A DNA stretch of 62,743 nucleotides from Ignavibacteria bacterium (GTDB lineage: Bacteria > Bacteroidota > Ignavibacteria > Kapaibacteriales > UBA4661). Below, piece after piece: positions 45,018 through 54,600 of the stretch. The notes under the pieces are model-generated. The model saw nothing but the letters and a program-made list of their open reading frames with translations. It made no database searches and was not told the origin of the DNA. Both the position numbers and the translations under genes were made by a program. The DNA lies in the NCBI GenBank assembly GCA_947459425.1, contig CANHDJ010000018.1, positions 1-62,743 of the forward strand. Direction: 5' to 3'. The first letter of the stretch is position 1. Every line of letters begins with the position of its first letter.

Positions 45018-46090
45018 TCATCTAGCATGGAAAATTGTGCAGTTTGTTGATTATACTGCTGCCGCCAAGTCTCCACGCGCTTACGCGCCTCGCCAATATA
45101 CACCGCACTCGCATCAATACCAATCGCCTTGCGCCCGCGCTGCAATGCTGCAATAATAGTCGTTCCGCTTCCCACAAACGGGTCAAGAACAATGCCGCTT
45201 TCGGGACACGTCGTTTTAATAGGAATATCTAAAAGTTCAGTCGGATAGACCGCAAAGTGAGAATCCGTACGCCATTCATCTTCGGGAATCACGCGCCACA
45301 CGTCGCCGGGCTTCGTGCCGTTTTTGTGATACGGCAAAATACAAAACCCTTTTTTGCGAAGCTCTTCGGCACGCCCCGAATACTCAGGTGAATCGGAGTG
45401 TGTTGAGCGTTGTGTACCACGAATAATCATCCGAAAATCGGGCATTTCGCCGCTTGCAACCTTGCTCAAAGCACCATCCAAAGCGGTAAGCGCGTTTTGG
45501 CGTTCTTCATCGTTCAAGTCTGTGCTGTCTGTGATTTGCTTGCGATACTTGTCGCCGCTCACGCCCGTAGGTGTGGTGATTCTACCATTTTTTATCGTTG
45601 GCTTTTGTGGTGGAGTTCGCACAGAATCAAGGTTGTAGTAGTATTGTTCGTGCTTGACAAAATGAAAAATCATCTCGTGAATATTCCGCAATTTATCTTT
45701 GGCGTTACAGGGATTGCCTTTTGCTTTATCCCAAACAATAGCATTTCTGAGTATCCAACCGTCTGCTTGCAGCGCAAATGCTACGCGCCACGGGATTCCA
45801 AGAAGATTTTTATTGCGATATGAATCGCCAATATTCAGCCACAACGAACCATCATCCCGCAGCACACGTCGCACCTTTGTGAATATGCCGCGCAATGCTT
45901 CAACAAACTCTTCAATCGTCGCTTCATTACCCAAATCTGACGAATCCGTATATCTGCGCTGATTCCAGTAGGGCGGACTAGTGATACACGTATGCGCAAA
46001 GCCGCTCGGCAACTCGTCCATCAGATGTGTCGAATCACCATATAGAAGGGTATAATCGTTTTCGAGAAGTTCAAGGGAATAGTTATTCAT
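45014..46090 (-). CDS. DNA methyltransferase, N4-cytosine type, beta class
   Basis: This 358-residue site-specific DNA methyltransferase has catalytic motif IV SPPYWNQRRY (SPPY at 38-41) near the N-terminus and the AdoMet-binding motif I DPFVGSGTT near the C-terminus (about 300), the beta-class order. SPPY points to N4-cytosine methylation. The middle 180-280 is variable and holds the target-recognition part. It is coupled to the NotI-like nuclease by a 4-nt overlap. The target site is not deducible from sequence. Confidence 0.9.
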   Translation of the reverse strand: MNNYSLELLENDYTLLYGDSTHLMDELPSGFAHTCITSPPYWNQRRYTDSSDLGNEATIEEFVEALRGIFTKVRRVLRDDGSLWLNIGDSYRNKNLLGIPWRVAFALQADGWILRNAIVWDKAKGNPCNAKDKLRNIHEMIFHFVKHEQYYYNLDSVRTPPQKPTIKNGRITTPTGVSGDKYRKQITDSTDLNDEERQNALTALDGALSKVASGEMPDFRMIIRGTQRSTHSDSPEYSGRAEELRKKGFCILPYHKNGTKPGDVWRVIPEDEWRTDSHFAVYPTELLDIPIKTTCPESGIVLDPFVGSGTTIIAALQRGRKAIGIDASAVYIGEARKRVETWRQQYNQQTAQFSMLDE

Positions 46091-46154
46091 CGGGATAATG
46101 CTTTTTGTACGTGATGCAATTATTCTTACACTCTATTCGTAAATATTATGCCAC

Positions 46155-48284
46155 CTACGCCGCCGCCTCAATATCCGCCAACACCTTCTTCGCCGCCTGC
46201 ACGATATTCGTCCCAGGACCAAAAACCTGCTTCACGCCTGCCGCATACAGCGCATCGTAGTCCTGATGCGGTATTACGCCGCCTGCGACGACCAAAATAT
46301 CATCCGCACCTTCACTCCTCAGCGCATCAATAAGCTGCGGAACTAAGGTTTTATGCCCAGCCGCAAGCGACGACACACCAACAACGTGGACATCGTTCTC
46401 AATCGCCTGCTTTGCGGCTTCCTGCGGGGTTTGGAAGAGTGGTCCCATGTCCACATCGAAGCCTAAGTCCGCGAAGGCTGAGGCGATAATCCGTGCGCCT
46501 CTGTCGTGTCCGTCCTGACCCAGCTTGCAGACCAGCATTCTGGGGCGGCGACCATGTTTTTCAGCAAACGCATCCACCTGTGCGATAAAATCTTTCACTT
46601 CAGCATTATCGCCATATTCCGAGCGATACACGCCCGAAACCGTTGCCACGCTTGCTTCGTAGCGTTTGAAAGCGCGTTCCATTGCGTCGGATATTTCGCC
46701 GACCGTTGCCCGCTTGCGCGAGGCATCCACAGCCGCTTCCAGTAGATTGCCTTCACCTGACGACGCTCTGCGAGCCAGCTCTTCCAGCGCAGCGTTTACG
46801 GCGGCGGTGTCGCGTGTGGCGCGGATCTGCTCTAAACGCCGCACCTGTCCTTCACGCACGGCAACGTTGTCCACGTCCAGAATATCAATTGGATCTTCTT
46901 TTTGGAGGCGGTACTTATTCACGCCCACAATCACAAATTTCCCTTGGTCAATCGCGGCTTGGCGGCGAGCTGCGGATTCTTCGATTTTTTGCTTCGGCAA
47001 GCCCGCCGCGATAGCTTTGGTCATGCCTCCCAGCGAATCCACTTCGCGCATGAGTTTTCGTGCTTCTTCGATGATGGATTGCGTCAGCGATTCCACGTAA
47101 TACGAGCCGGCAAGCGGGTCGGCGACGTGCGTAACGCTGGATTCTTCTGCCAAAATAAGCTGCGTATTGCGGGCTATTCTCGCAGAAAACTCCGTCGGCA
47201 GCGCGATTGCTTCATCAAACGAGTTCGTGTGGAGCGATTGCGTTCCGCCCAGCACCGCCGCAAGTGCTTCAATCGTCGTGCGGACGATGTTGTTGTAGGG
47301 GTCTTGTTCGGTGAGTGACCAGCCGGAGGTTTGGCAATGCGTCCGAAGTGCGGTAGAAAGCGGCTTTTTCGGATTGAACTCCTGCATCATGTTTGCCCAT
47401 AAAAACCTCGCTGCCCGCATCTTTGCTATCTCCATGAAGAAATTCATCCCAATTCCCCAGAAAAATGACAAGCGCGGCGCAAAGGAATCCACGTCCAAAC
47501 CCCGTGCTAATGCGGTGCGCACATACTCAAGCCCGTCTGCCAGCGTAAATGCGACCTCCTGCACCGCATTCGCGCCCGCTTCGTGCATATGATAGCCGGA
47601 AATACTGATGCTATTGAACTTCGGCATGAATTTACTGGTGTATTCGATAATATCCGCCACAATGCGCATGGACGGCTCTGGCGGGTAAATATAGGTATTG
47701 CGCACCATGAACTCTTTTAGAATATCGTTCTGAATGGTACCGGAAAGTTTATCTGCCGAAACGCCTTGCTCCTCGCCCGCAACGATGAACATTGCCAGAA
47801 CAGGGATAACTGCGCCGTTCATGGTCATCGAAACCGACATTTCTTCAAGCGGAATGCCGTCAAACAAAATCTTCATATCCTCGACGGAATCAATCGCCAC
47901 GCCCGCTTTGCCGACATCGCCCACCACGCGCGGATGGTCAGAGTCATAGCCGCGATGGGTTGCCAAGTCAAATGCCACCGAAAGCCCCTTCTGCCCTGCG
48001 GCAAGGTTTTTTCGGTAAAACGCATTCGAGGCTTCCGCCGTCGAAAAACCCGCGTATTGGCGGATTGTCCACGGACGATTCGTGTACATCGTGGCATAGG
48101 GACCACGTAAATACGGGAAGATACCGGGCATGGTCTCTTCAAAGCCGATAGCTTCAAGGTCGGCGGCAGTATAGAGCGGCTTGACCGTGATTCCTTCGGG
48201 CGTTTGACGATTCAGCGCTTCGAGCGGTTTTTCCTTGAGTTCTTTTTGCGCAAGTGCGCTCCATTGGTCGCGTGTGGAAGCCAT
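46155..48284 (-). CDS. Methylmalonyl-CoA mutase, catalytic subunit
   Basis: About 709 residues. The B12-dependent enzyme interconverts succinyl-CoA and (R)-methylmalonyl-CoA. The N-terminal TIM-barrel part has [20 protein letters not shown] and [16 protein letters not shown]; the C-terminal B12 domain has the DxHxxG signature D591-G-H593-DRG ([12 protein letters not shown]), then SSLAAGH and VVAGGVIP. It lacks a paired small subunit nearby, and no epimerase or chaperone gene lies in the window. The start at 48284 avoids overlap with the HicB-like gene. It sits between two restriction-modification modules. Confidence 0.94.
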   Translation of the reverse strand: MASTRDQWSALAQKELKEKPLEALNRQTPEGITVKPLYTAADLEAIGFEETMPGIFPYLRGPYATMYTNRPWTIRQYAGFSTAEASNAFYRKNLAAGQKGLSVAFDLATHRGYDSDHPRVVGDVGKAGVAIDSVEDMKILFDGIPLEEMSVSMTMNGAVIPVLAMFIVAGEEQGVSADKLSGTIQNDILKEFMVRNTYIYPPEPSMRIVADIIEYTSKFMPKFNSISISGYHMHEAGANAVQEVAFTLADGLEYVRTALARGLDVDSFAPRLSFFWGIGMNFFMEIAKMRAARFLWANMMQEFNPKKPLSTALRTHCQTSGWSLTEQDPYNNIVRTTIEALAAVLGGTQSLHTNSFDEAIALPTEFSARIARNTQLILAEESSVTHVADPLAGSYYVESLTQSIIEEARKLMREVDSLGGMTKAIAAGLPKQKIEESAARRQAAIDQGKFVIVGVNKYRLQKEDPIDILDVDNVAVREGQVRRLEQIRATRDTAAVNAALEELARRASSGEGNLLEAAVDASRKRATVGEISDAMERAFKRYEASVATVSGVYRSEYGDNAEVKDFIAQVDAFAEKHGRRPRMLVCKLGQDGHDRGARIIASAFADLGFDVDMGPLFQTPQEAAKQAIENDVHVVGVSSLAAGHKTLVPQLIDALRSEGADDILVVAGGVIPHQDYDALYAAGVKQVFGPGTNIVQAAKKVLADIEAAA

Positions 48285-48324
48285 AATGGGAAAGGATGAA
48301 ATTTGAGGAATGAAGGATGAATTT

Positions 48325-48528
48325 TCAAGCGAATACAATTTTTTCATTACTTGACGACAACGGCAATTTTTCTTGTAACTGGAAAATTTGAAATGCTACA
48401 TCTTGAGCAATCATCAAGGTTTCGTCAATAGTCCGCCCTTGCACAACCAGCCCTTGTACATCGTCGGAGGTAGCAAGATAGAAGCCTTCGGGCAGTTTTT
48501 CGATATGAAGAGAGATGGTGTAGTACAT
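48325..48528 (-). CDS. Solitary HicB-like antitoxin-fold protein
   Basis: This 67-residue protein starts at ATG 48528 (a TTG 6 nt upstream is the other option). It carries the HicB/UPF0150 pattern [20 protein letters not shown] and [17 protein letters not shown]. No DNA-binding C-terminus and no HicA partner gene are seen next to it, so it is solitary. It lies 14 nt downstream of the BsuBI/PstI-like gene and upstream of methylmalonyl-CoA mutase. Confidence 0.75.
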   Translation of the reverse strand: MYYTISLHIEKLPEGFYLATSDDVQGLVVQGRTIDETLMIAQDVAFQIFQLQEKLPLSSSNEKIVFA

Positions 48529-48542
48529 TCTCAAATCTTGAT

Positions 48543-49553
48543 TTATGGTGCTGAGGGATATGGTCCCAAAAACTTATCGCCGTTAAAGTGAATGAGGTGG
48601 TCGGGATTATCGGCAATCCAAACTTCTGTTTCCCACGCAATTTCGCTTGACCACTTCCGAAATTCTGTGCGGCTTAAAAATGCTGTAACATAGATAATAT
48701 CTGCTGTACAATGCTTAGTCAGTGATTGTAATTCTAAGCGACGCACCTCGCTGATTGGTCCGCTGCTATGAACTGCTTCAATTAAATATAACCAGTTTTT
48801 ATCGGGATTGTAAGCAATAATATCGGGAAGTTCGTCGTGCAGAAGTTCAAAAAAACGCAATGAAGTCAGAGTTTCACGATCTATATGCAGAAATTTATTC
48901 GTCGTATCGCCTAAGTATAAAACAGTGGAATTTTGCCCAAAACGTGGTAAGAATTCTTCAATAATTAGCCTTTGCAATTCATTATGTTGCCCCTGTGATA
49001 AATGAAGGATTGCGCCATCGGGAAGCGTTACCGATACTTTTTCTAACACTCGCGCTCGTGATAGCTGCTCTTGCAGTGTTGGTTTACCGTGCAGATAATT
49101 TTTTAAGGCTGTATTCCAAGCAGAAGTTTTGTAAGATTGTAATAGTCCGACGCATTCGGGAGCAAGGGTATATCCGCGTCGTGGGTCATTCGTTGCGGCA
49201 TTGGGATTTTCAGAGCTATTGAGAACGATTCCGCTCAACACCAACATTTTCAGATCTTTTCGCCGAATATCATCATATGAACCTGGTGAAATCTGCTCTT
49301 CAAAATTCTCGTTATGAAAGGCAATAATATCACGTGTTTTCAGTGAGCGTTTATCTGTGGCTTGTTTCCATGAGGTTGTAACGCCTGCAACAGCCAGAAA
49401 TGCCATTGCAATTCGTTCTAAACTCCGCTCTGTTTTGCCGATAAACGGGATGCCGAGCGAAGCAAGAATACACAACGCATCTTCAAGCAAAACACGGACT
49501 GAATCCGATTTTGTCGAATGAGCTAAATATTGATGGTGCAATGCGCGTTTCAT
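48543..49553 (-). CDS. BsuBI/PstI-type restriction endonuclease
   Basis: This 336-residue protein's C-terminal half matches the BsuBI/PstI family: PD-(D/E)XK-type P243-D244 (LPDIIAYNPDKNW), E259 in LIEAVHSSGPIS, then RRLELQSL, VTAFLSRTEF and the conserved ending WETEVWIADNPDHLIHFNGD followed by FLGPY. The N-terminal half is a wHTH-like family region. The start at 49553 lies 2 nt after the methyltransferase stop. PstI and BsuBI cut CTGCAG with an N6-adenine methylase partner; here the neighbour is a C5-cytosine methylase, which is unusual. Confidence 0.9.
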   Translation of the reverse strand: MKRALHHQYLAHSTKSDSVRVLLEDALCILASLGIPFIGKTERSLERIAMAFLAVAGVTTSWKQATDKRSLKTRDIIAFHNENFEEQISPGSYDDIRRKDLKMLVLSGIVLNSSENPNAATNDPRRGYTLAPECVGLLQSYKTSAWNTALKNYLHGKPTLQEQLSRARVLEKVSVTLPDGAILHLSQGQHNELQRLIIEEFLPRFGQNSTVLYLGDTTNKFLHIDRETLTSLRFFELLHDELPDIIAYNPDKNWLYLIEAVHSSGPISEVRRLELQSLTKHCTADIIYVTAFLSRTEFRKWSSEIAWETEVWIADNPDHLIHFNGDKFLGPYPSAP

Positions 49554-49555
49554 TC

Positions 49556-50707
49556 TCAAAACAACTCCATTTGTACTTCTTCTTGAAGTTTTTTATTCAA
49601 TCGTACAATCTCTTTTTGAGATAAATTGCTTTTTGCATCAAGGCATTGCAACACCGATGAAGCCAAATGCCAAGCCAAAAGTGGTGGTACTGCGTTGCCT
49701 ATCTGATAATACTGTTGTGTTTCCGTCCCATAAAACGTAAACCAATCGGGAAAACTTTGTAACCGGGCGGCTTCTCGAGTAGAAATTCTCCTGCGCCTCC
49801 CGTCGGCGAGTTTCACACGCTGCATATCTCCCGTTGGAGCTGCTATATTCCGACACGTGAGCGTTCGTGCGGGTTTATGAGGGTACAAGTCTCGTGGATT
49901 TACGCATTGCGAGGCTTTTTCGTAATTGGCAACGTATCTGTCCATTGAAGAGGTAAGAATTTTTTTCTCGTCTGTTGTCGTTTCAATCAAATCACCAATA
50001 GCTTCGCCGACAGTGGTTTTCTGCGTCTCCGATGCAGGAAAACGAAATCCACCTTTATGTCCGATAACGAAAAGTCGCTCACGGTTTTGCGGAACGCCAA
50101 AATTAACTGCATTAAGTATTTTGTAATCAACAATATAGCCTTCATTCCGAACGCTCTCACAAATTTCATCAAAATACCACTTGTTGGAGTAGAGCATTCC
50201 GCGCACATTCTCGAACATAATCAATGAAGGTTGCACCTGCCTTACCGCGCCCAAAAATGCGGGGAAGCCGTTACGGTCGTCATCTATGCCTTTCTGATGC
50301 CCACCGACACTGAACGGCTGGCACGGCGGACCGCCGATAACAACATCAAACGTCTGTTGATATTCTGTTGTTGGGATAATTTTTTCAATGATACATTGAC
50401 CCGTTAAGTTTTGTGAATACGTTTCGGCAGCATCAGTGAGCATCTCATAACCAAGAGTTTGGAAACCACGTGCTTCAAATCCTAACGATAATCCACCACA
50501 GCCTGCAAAGAGGTCTAGTACCGTGTAACCATTGTTCGATGCGGGCTTGAGAATTTTCTCTATTCGTTGTAAGTATGTCATTGTGTTTTTGATGAGATTT
50601 GCCAATGCTTCTTCGCGGGATTCGCCAAAGGAAGCAATATCGTTGTTCAAGCAAGGCGAAACGTAGTATTTGCCTTCGCGCCAGATAGCATAGTTGAATA
50701 TTTTCAT
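49556..50707 (-). CDS. C5-cytosine DNA methyltransferase with N-terminal HicB-like domain
   Basis: This 383-residue protein is a fusion. Residues 1-50 (FNYAIWREGKYYVSPCL, GESREEALANLIKNTMTYL) look like a HicB/UPF0150 fold. From about 60 follow motif I DLFAGCGGLSLGF, motif IV GGPPCQPFS with catalytic C129, motif VI ENV (166-168), motif VIII QNRERLFVIG and motif X QIGNAVPP. It methylates cytosine C5 to protect against the neighbouring nuclease. The fusion is in one open frame with no internal start between the parts. It lies 9 nt from the next gene. Confidence 0.9.
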   Translation of the reverse strand: MKIFNYAIWREGKYYVSPCLNNDIASFGESREEALANLIKNTMTYLQRIEKILKPASNNGYTVLDLFAGCGGLSLGFEARGFQTLGYEMLTDAAETYSQNLTGQCIIEKIIPTTEYQQTFDVVIGGPPCQPFSVGGHQKGIDDDRNGFPAFLGAVRQVQPSLIMFENVRGMLYSNKWYFDEICESVRNEGYIVDYKILNAVNFGVPQNRERLFVIGHKGGFRFPASETQKTTVGEAIGDLIETTTDEKKILTSSMDRYVANYEKASQCVNPRDLYPHKPARTLTCRNIAAPTGDMQRVKLADGRRRRISTREAARLQSFPDWFTFYGTETQQYYQIGNAVPPLLAWHLASSVLQCLDAKSNLSQKEIVRLNKKLQEEVQMELF

Positions 50708-50716
50708 GATCTTTCC

Positions 50717-51388
50717 TTACTTCTTGGCAATAGCAATAATATCCACCACTTCCAAAACCTGCTTCTCCGCGCCGTTTTGTGCCACATTGATCATTGCCAC
50801 ACCCACCTCCGCCAGTGTTGATGCGATATTCGAGGTCAAGGCTCGAACGATAGGATACAACCACGAAATATACTTCACAAACGACAGCGTATTTTTCAAG
50901 CCCGGCGTGGGGTGCATATAGCCCGGACGGAAGGCAAAGACACGCTTGAACGGCAATTTGAAAAGGTCATTTTCGGTTTTCCCTTTCACACGCGCCCACA
51001 TACTGCTTCCCTTTTCGCTGCCATCTGTACCGGAGCCGGAGACGTAGCAAAAGGTCATGTCGGGGTTTGCCGAAGCAAGGGTGTGTGCGAAGTTCAGCGT
51101 GAGCGTGTAGGTAATTTTAGTATATTCAGCTTCCGAAAGTCCGACCGACGACACTCCGGCACAAAAGAAACAGGCATTGAAGCCCGTCAAACGGTCTTTG
51201 ATGGAGGAAATATCTGATAAATCAGAGTGAATGATTTCCGTAAGTTTCGGGTGTTGAACGCCACACGATTTGCGCCCTATCACCAGCACAGATTCTACAC
51301 TGGAATGCTGCAAGCATTCGTGAAGTACGCCCTCGCCGACCATGCCGGTCGCGCCCGTGATAACTGCTCGAAGTGGAGTTGTTGCCAT
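50717..51388 (-). CDS. NAD(P)-binding Rossmann protein (atypical SDR)
   Basis: This 223-residue protein has a Rossmann nucleotide-binding site (ITGATGMVGEGV, residues about 10-21) and the SDR-like pieces CFFCAGVSSVG, YVSGSGTDGSEKGSSMWARV and KGKTEN. It resembles NmrA/HTATIP2-like atypical short-chain dehydrogenases. The substrate is unknown. It is upstream of the C5 methyltransferase on the same strand by 9 nt. A pair of direct repeats and a palindrome at 51415-51445 lie about 30 bp upstream of its start. Confidence 0.8.
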   Translation of the reverse strand: MATTPLRAVITGATGMVGEGVLHECLQHSSVESVLVIGRKSCGVQHPKLTEIIHSDLSDISSIKDRLTGFNACFFCAGVSSVGLSEAEYTKITYTLTLNFAHTLASANPDMTFCYVSGSGTDGSEKGSSMWARVKGKTENDLFKLPFKRVFAFRPGYMHPTPGLKNTLSFVKYISWLYPIVRALTSNIASTLAEVGVAMINVAQNGAEKQVLEVVDIIAIAKK

Positions 51389-51414
51389 AATGATATTGAA
51401 TGGAAATGAAAAAT

Positions 51415-51445
51415 TTCGCTATAAAATATTCGCTATAAAATAGCG
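51415..51445. promoter_or_regulatory. Tandem and inverted repeat, candidate operator
   Basis: TTCGCTATAAAATA occurs twice in tandem (51415-51428 and 51429-51442), and the second copy forms the palindrome CGCTAT-AAA-ATAGCG (51431-51445). It sits about 30-55 bp upstream of the SDR start (minus strand). Confidence 0.4.
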
Positions 51446-51609
51446 ATAATCTGGAAATTATGCGTGAGTTCTTCATCTATTTTTCGTAGAGAAATTTTTT
51501 GTTGCTAAACAAGTCTTGTCATTTGTATTTTTCGCTTGTTGCAGTAATGTCTGCGCTCTACTTTTTCGTCCAATGATTCATCGGAACAGGTTCCGTCCTA
51601 GGTTGGTGT

Positions 51610-54600
51610 ATGGGTTTGTCTAAACATATCAGGCGAATATTCTTGACCGATGCTGCCGTATTTGTCAACGCTCTCATTATGCTATTGTCTTGGTGTGCAT
51701 TGGGTGCATGGCAACAAAGCCATCGTACTCCGCCTCAACCTAGCAGCCCGCGTACATCCGTTTCGACAGCACAGGAATATGCCTTTACGCGCATCGGGTT
51801 AGAACAAGGATTATCGCAAAGCTCGGTCTATGCGATGATGCAAGACAAGCGCGGTTTTTTATGGATTGGCACGCAAGATGGTATCAATAAATACGACGGC
51901 TATCGCTTCATTGCCTATCACAATGTCAGTGCAAACAGCTCGGCAAGCGCCGGAATGAAAGGCACGCTGCCGAATGCGTGGATTACACAAATCGTTTGCG
52001 ATAAATACGACAATCTCTGGATCGGCTCGAATGGCGGCGGATTGGCACATATTCACCGCGACTCCAATCAAGCAATGCTTTTACCCGTCGTACTCGATAA
52101 CGGTGCTTCAAAGAGAACAACAGCACATTCTCTTACAAGCGGCTTTGTTACAGCGCTAACAACGGACAATCGTGGTAGTCTGTGGATTGGCACCGAAAAG
52201 GGATTGCGCCGCATCGACACTCTCAAAGCCTCGTATCAATCAACATCAGCAAACGTAACCCTACGCTCTCTCGCTGAAAGCATTCGGGATAGTGCAACGG
52301 CAAGAATTATTGCGGGTGAGATTACGGCGCTCGTTAGTGACCGTTGGGGGCGGGTGTGGGTGGGGACACGCAACGGATTTTTTTGCTATAAACCGAAAAA
52401 TCGCTGGCAACCAAGCCTTGCCACCAATGATACCCGACCGGAAGAAATCATACTTTTGACCGATGGTCAGGGAAAGCCCTCCGTACAATCGCTTTTTGCG
52501 GACTCCTTAGGGCGGATATGGGTCGGAACGCTGGGAAAAGGCGTACTGCTCTATAATCCCGATACACGCCAAACCCGTGTTTTTTCCGCCGCGCCCCTGC
52601 CTAATACCTCGCAAAATCGCGTAAATAGCCTTTCAAATAGCAGTATCTTTTGTTTTGCAACCGATGAGCGTGGCTATCTCTGGATTGGTACGGATAATGG
52701 TGTCAATATTCTTCAGCGTAATATTCATCATCTGCCCGACGATGCCGATGTCGAGGTTGCTGTCTGCCGCTCGGTGACGCAGATGTCGTATAGTCTGAGT
52801 GATAATGCCGTGCGGTCGCTGTATTGTGATGCCTCCGGCACGATGTGGGTCGGTACGCTAACTGCCGGTATGTCGGTATGGAATCCTCTGAAAAGCCGAT
52901 TTGGACGGTATTCGCCGGATATTGGCAATGCCGCATTTTTACCATACCGAGTTGTGCGAAGTTTCTATGAGGAAAGCGATAGTGTGCTGTGGGTAGGGAC
53001 AGATGACGGCTTGGTGCGGTGGAATCGCCGTTCCCAGTCATTTGAACATCTCCCGACAATCTCCTCTGATGGCTATGGATTACCATCGGGGCGTATTTGG
53101 TCAATTACTCGTGATGCTGGGGGAATATTCTGGTTCGGTACCGATGGCGGCGGGTTGTGTCGGTATGACCCCAAACGGCGGACATTTACGAACTTCCAAC
53201 ACAATCCTAACGATTCTACAACGGTTTGTAATAACCGTGTGCGTCTTGTAGTGCCTGACAACAACGGCTGTTTGTGGCTTGGTACGCTCAATGGGCTAGA
53301 TTATTTTAACCCTCAGACCCATTCTTGTACCCACTTCCGCTATGACCCACAATCGTCGGCGGGTATTTGCAACGACCGCATTCAGGCGATATTCTGCGAT
53401 GCCGATAGCACCGTCTGGATGGCAACTGCTGCCGGATTAACAAGATTTGACCGCAAGCGCAATGCTTGGAAGCACTATTTCCGCGATGCCGACAAAGGAA
53501 ATTTGCCTAATAACTGGGTGCGCCATGTCATGCGCGACAGAGATGGTACGCTATGGGTGGCAACGGTGAGTGGTATTGCGAAGTATGACCCTCAAAAGGA
53601 CTCATTTATCAAATATGGTCTGCAGCAAGGTTTACTTAATGAATATGTCTATGGCATTGTGGAGGACACAAACGGTTTTTTGTGGATGGGGACGGACAAA
53701 GGTTTAGCACGGTTTGATAAGAAGAACAACCTTTTTCGCGTCTATGAGGCTGGCGATGGGCTTCAGAGCAATGAATTTAACACGAATGCTTTTTATCGAA
53801 CTTCATCCGGCGAACTGCTCTTTGGCGGTGTGAATGGCATGAATATATTTCACCCCAATAATCTGCGTGAACGACTTTTTATGCCACCAATAGTTTTAAC
53901 GGCGGTCAAAATTTTTAATGTTGAGCGCTTCTTCGATACTGATGTTTCTGCTTTGCAAGAGCTTGCATTGTCTTATCAAGATCATTTAGTAGAATTTGAT
54001 TTCGCCGCGCTGGATTTTGCTAATATTGCACGCATCCAGTATGCTTACATGATGGAAGGCATTGACAAAGAGTTTGTTTCATTCGGAACGCGGAATTTTG
54101 CAACGTACACGAATCTTCCTGCGGGCGAATACATCTTTCGCGTCCGTGCCACTAATGCCGATGGTGTTTGGAACGCCCGTGAGCTTCGCTTGCGCTTGCA
54201 AATCGTGCCACCATTTTGGGAAACATGGTGGTTTCGTAGTGGTCTGTTTTTGATTGTCTGCGGTATTGTCTTAGGCGGTGTACAGCTTCGTTTGCGCCGA
54301 ATTGCCCAGCGCAATATGCTCCTGAAAGAAGAAGTGCGCAAGCGTACCTTACAACTGGAGCAAAGTAACCAAGAGTTAGCGTGGTCGAACGGGCGTTTGC
54401 ACGATTTGAATAATGAAAAAAACGCTATTCTCGGCATTGCCGCCCACGACCTCAAAACACCACTTTCCACTATGCTCACGCTCACCGAACTTGTTGAAAA
54501 CGACAACGCGACGCTTTCTCACGAGGAGCTTCATCACTTTAATAGTTTGATGCGTCAGTCGGCAAACCGCATGATGGCGCTTATCACGCAGCTTTTGAAT

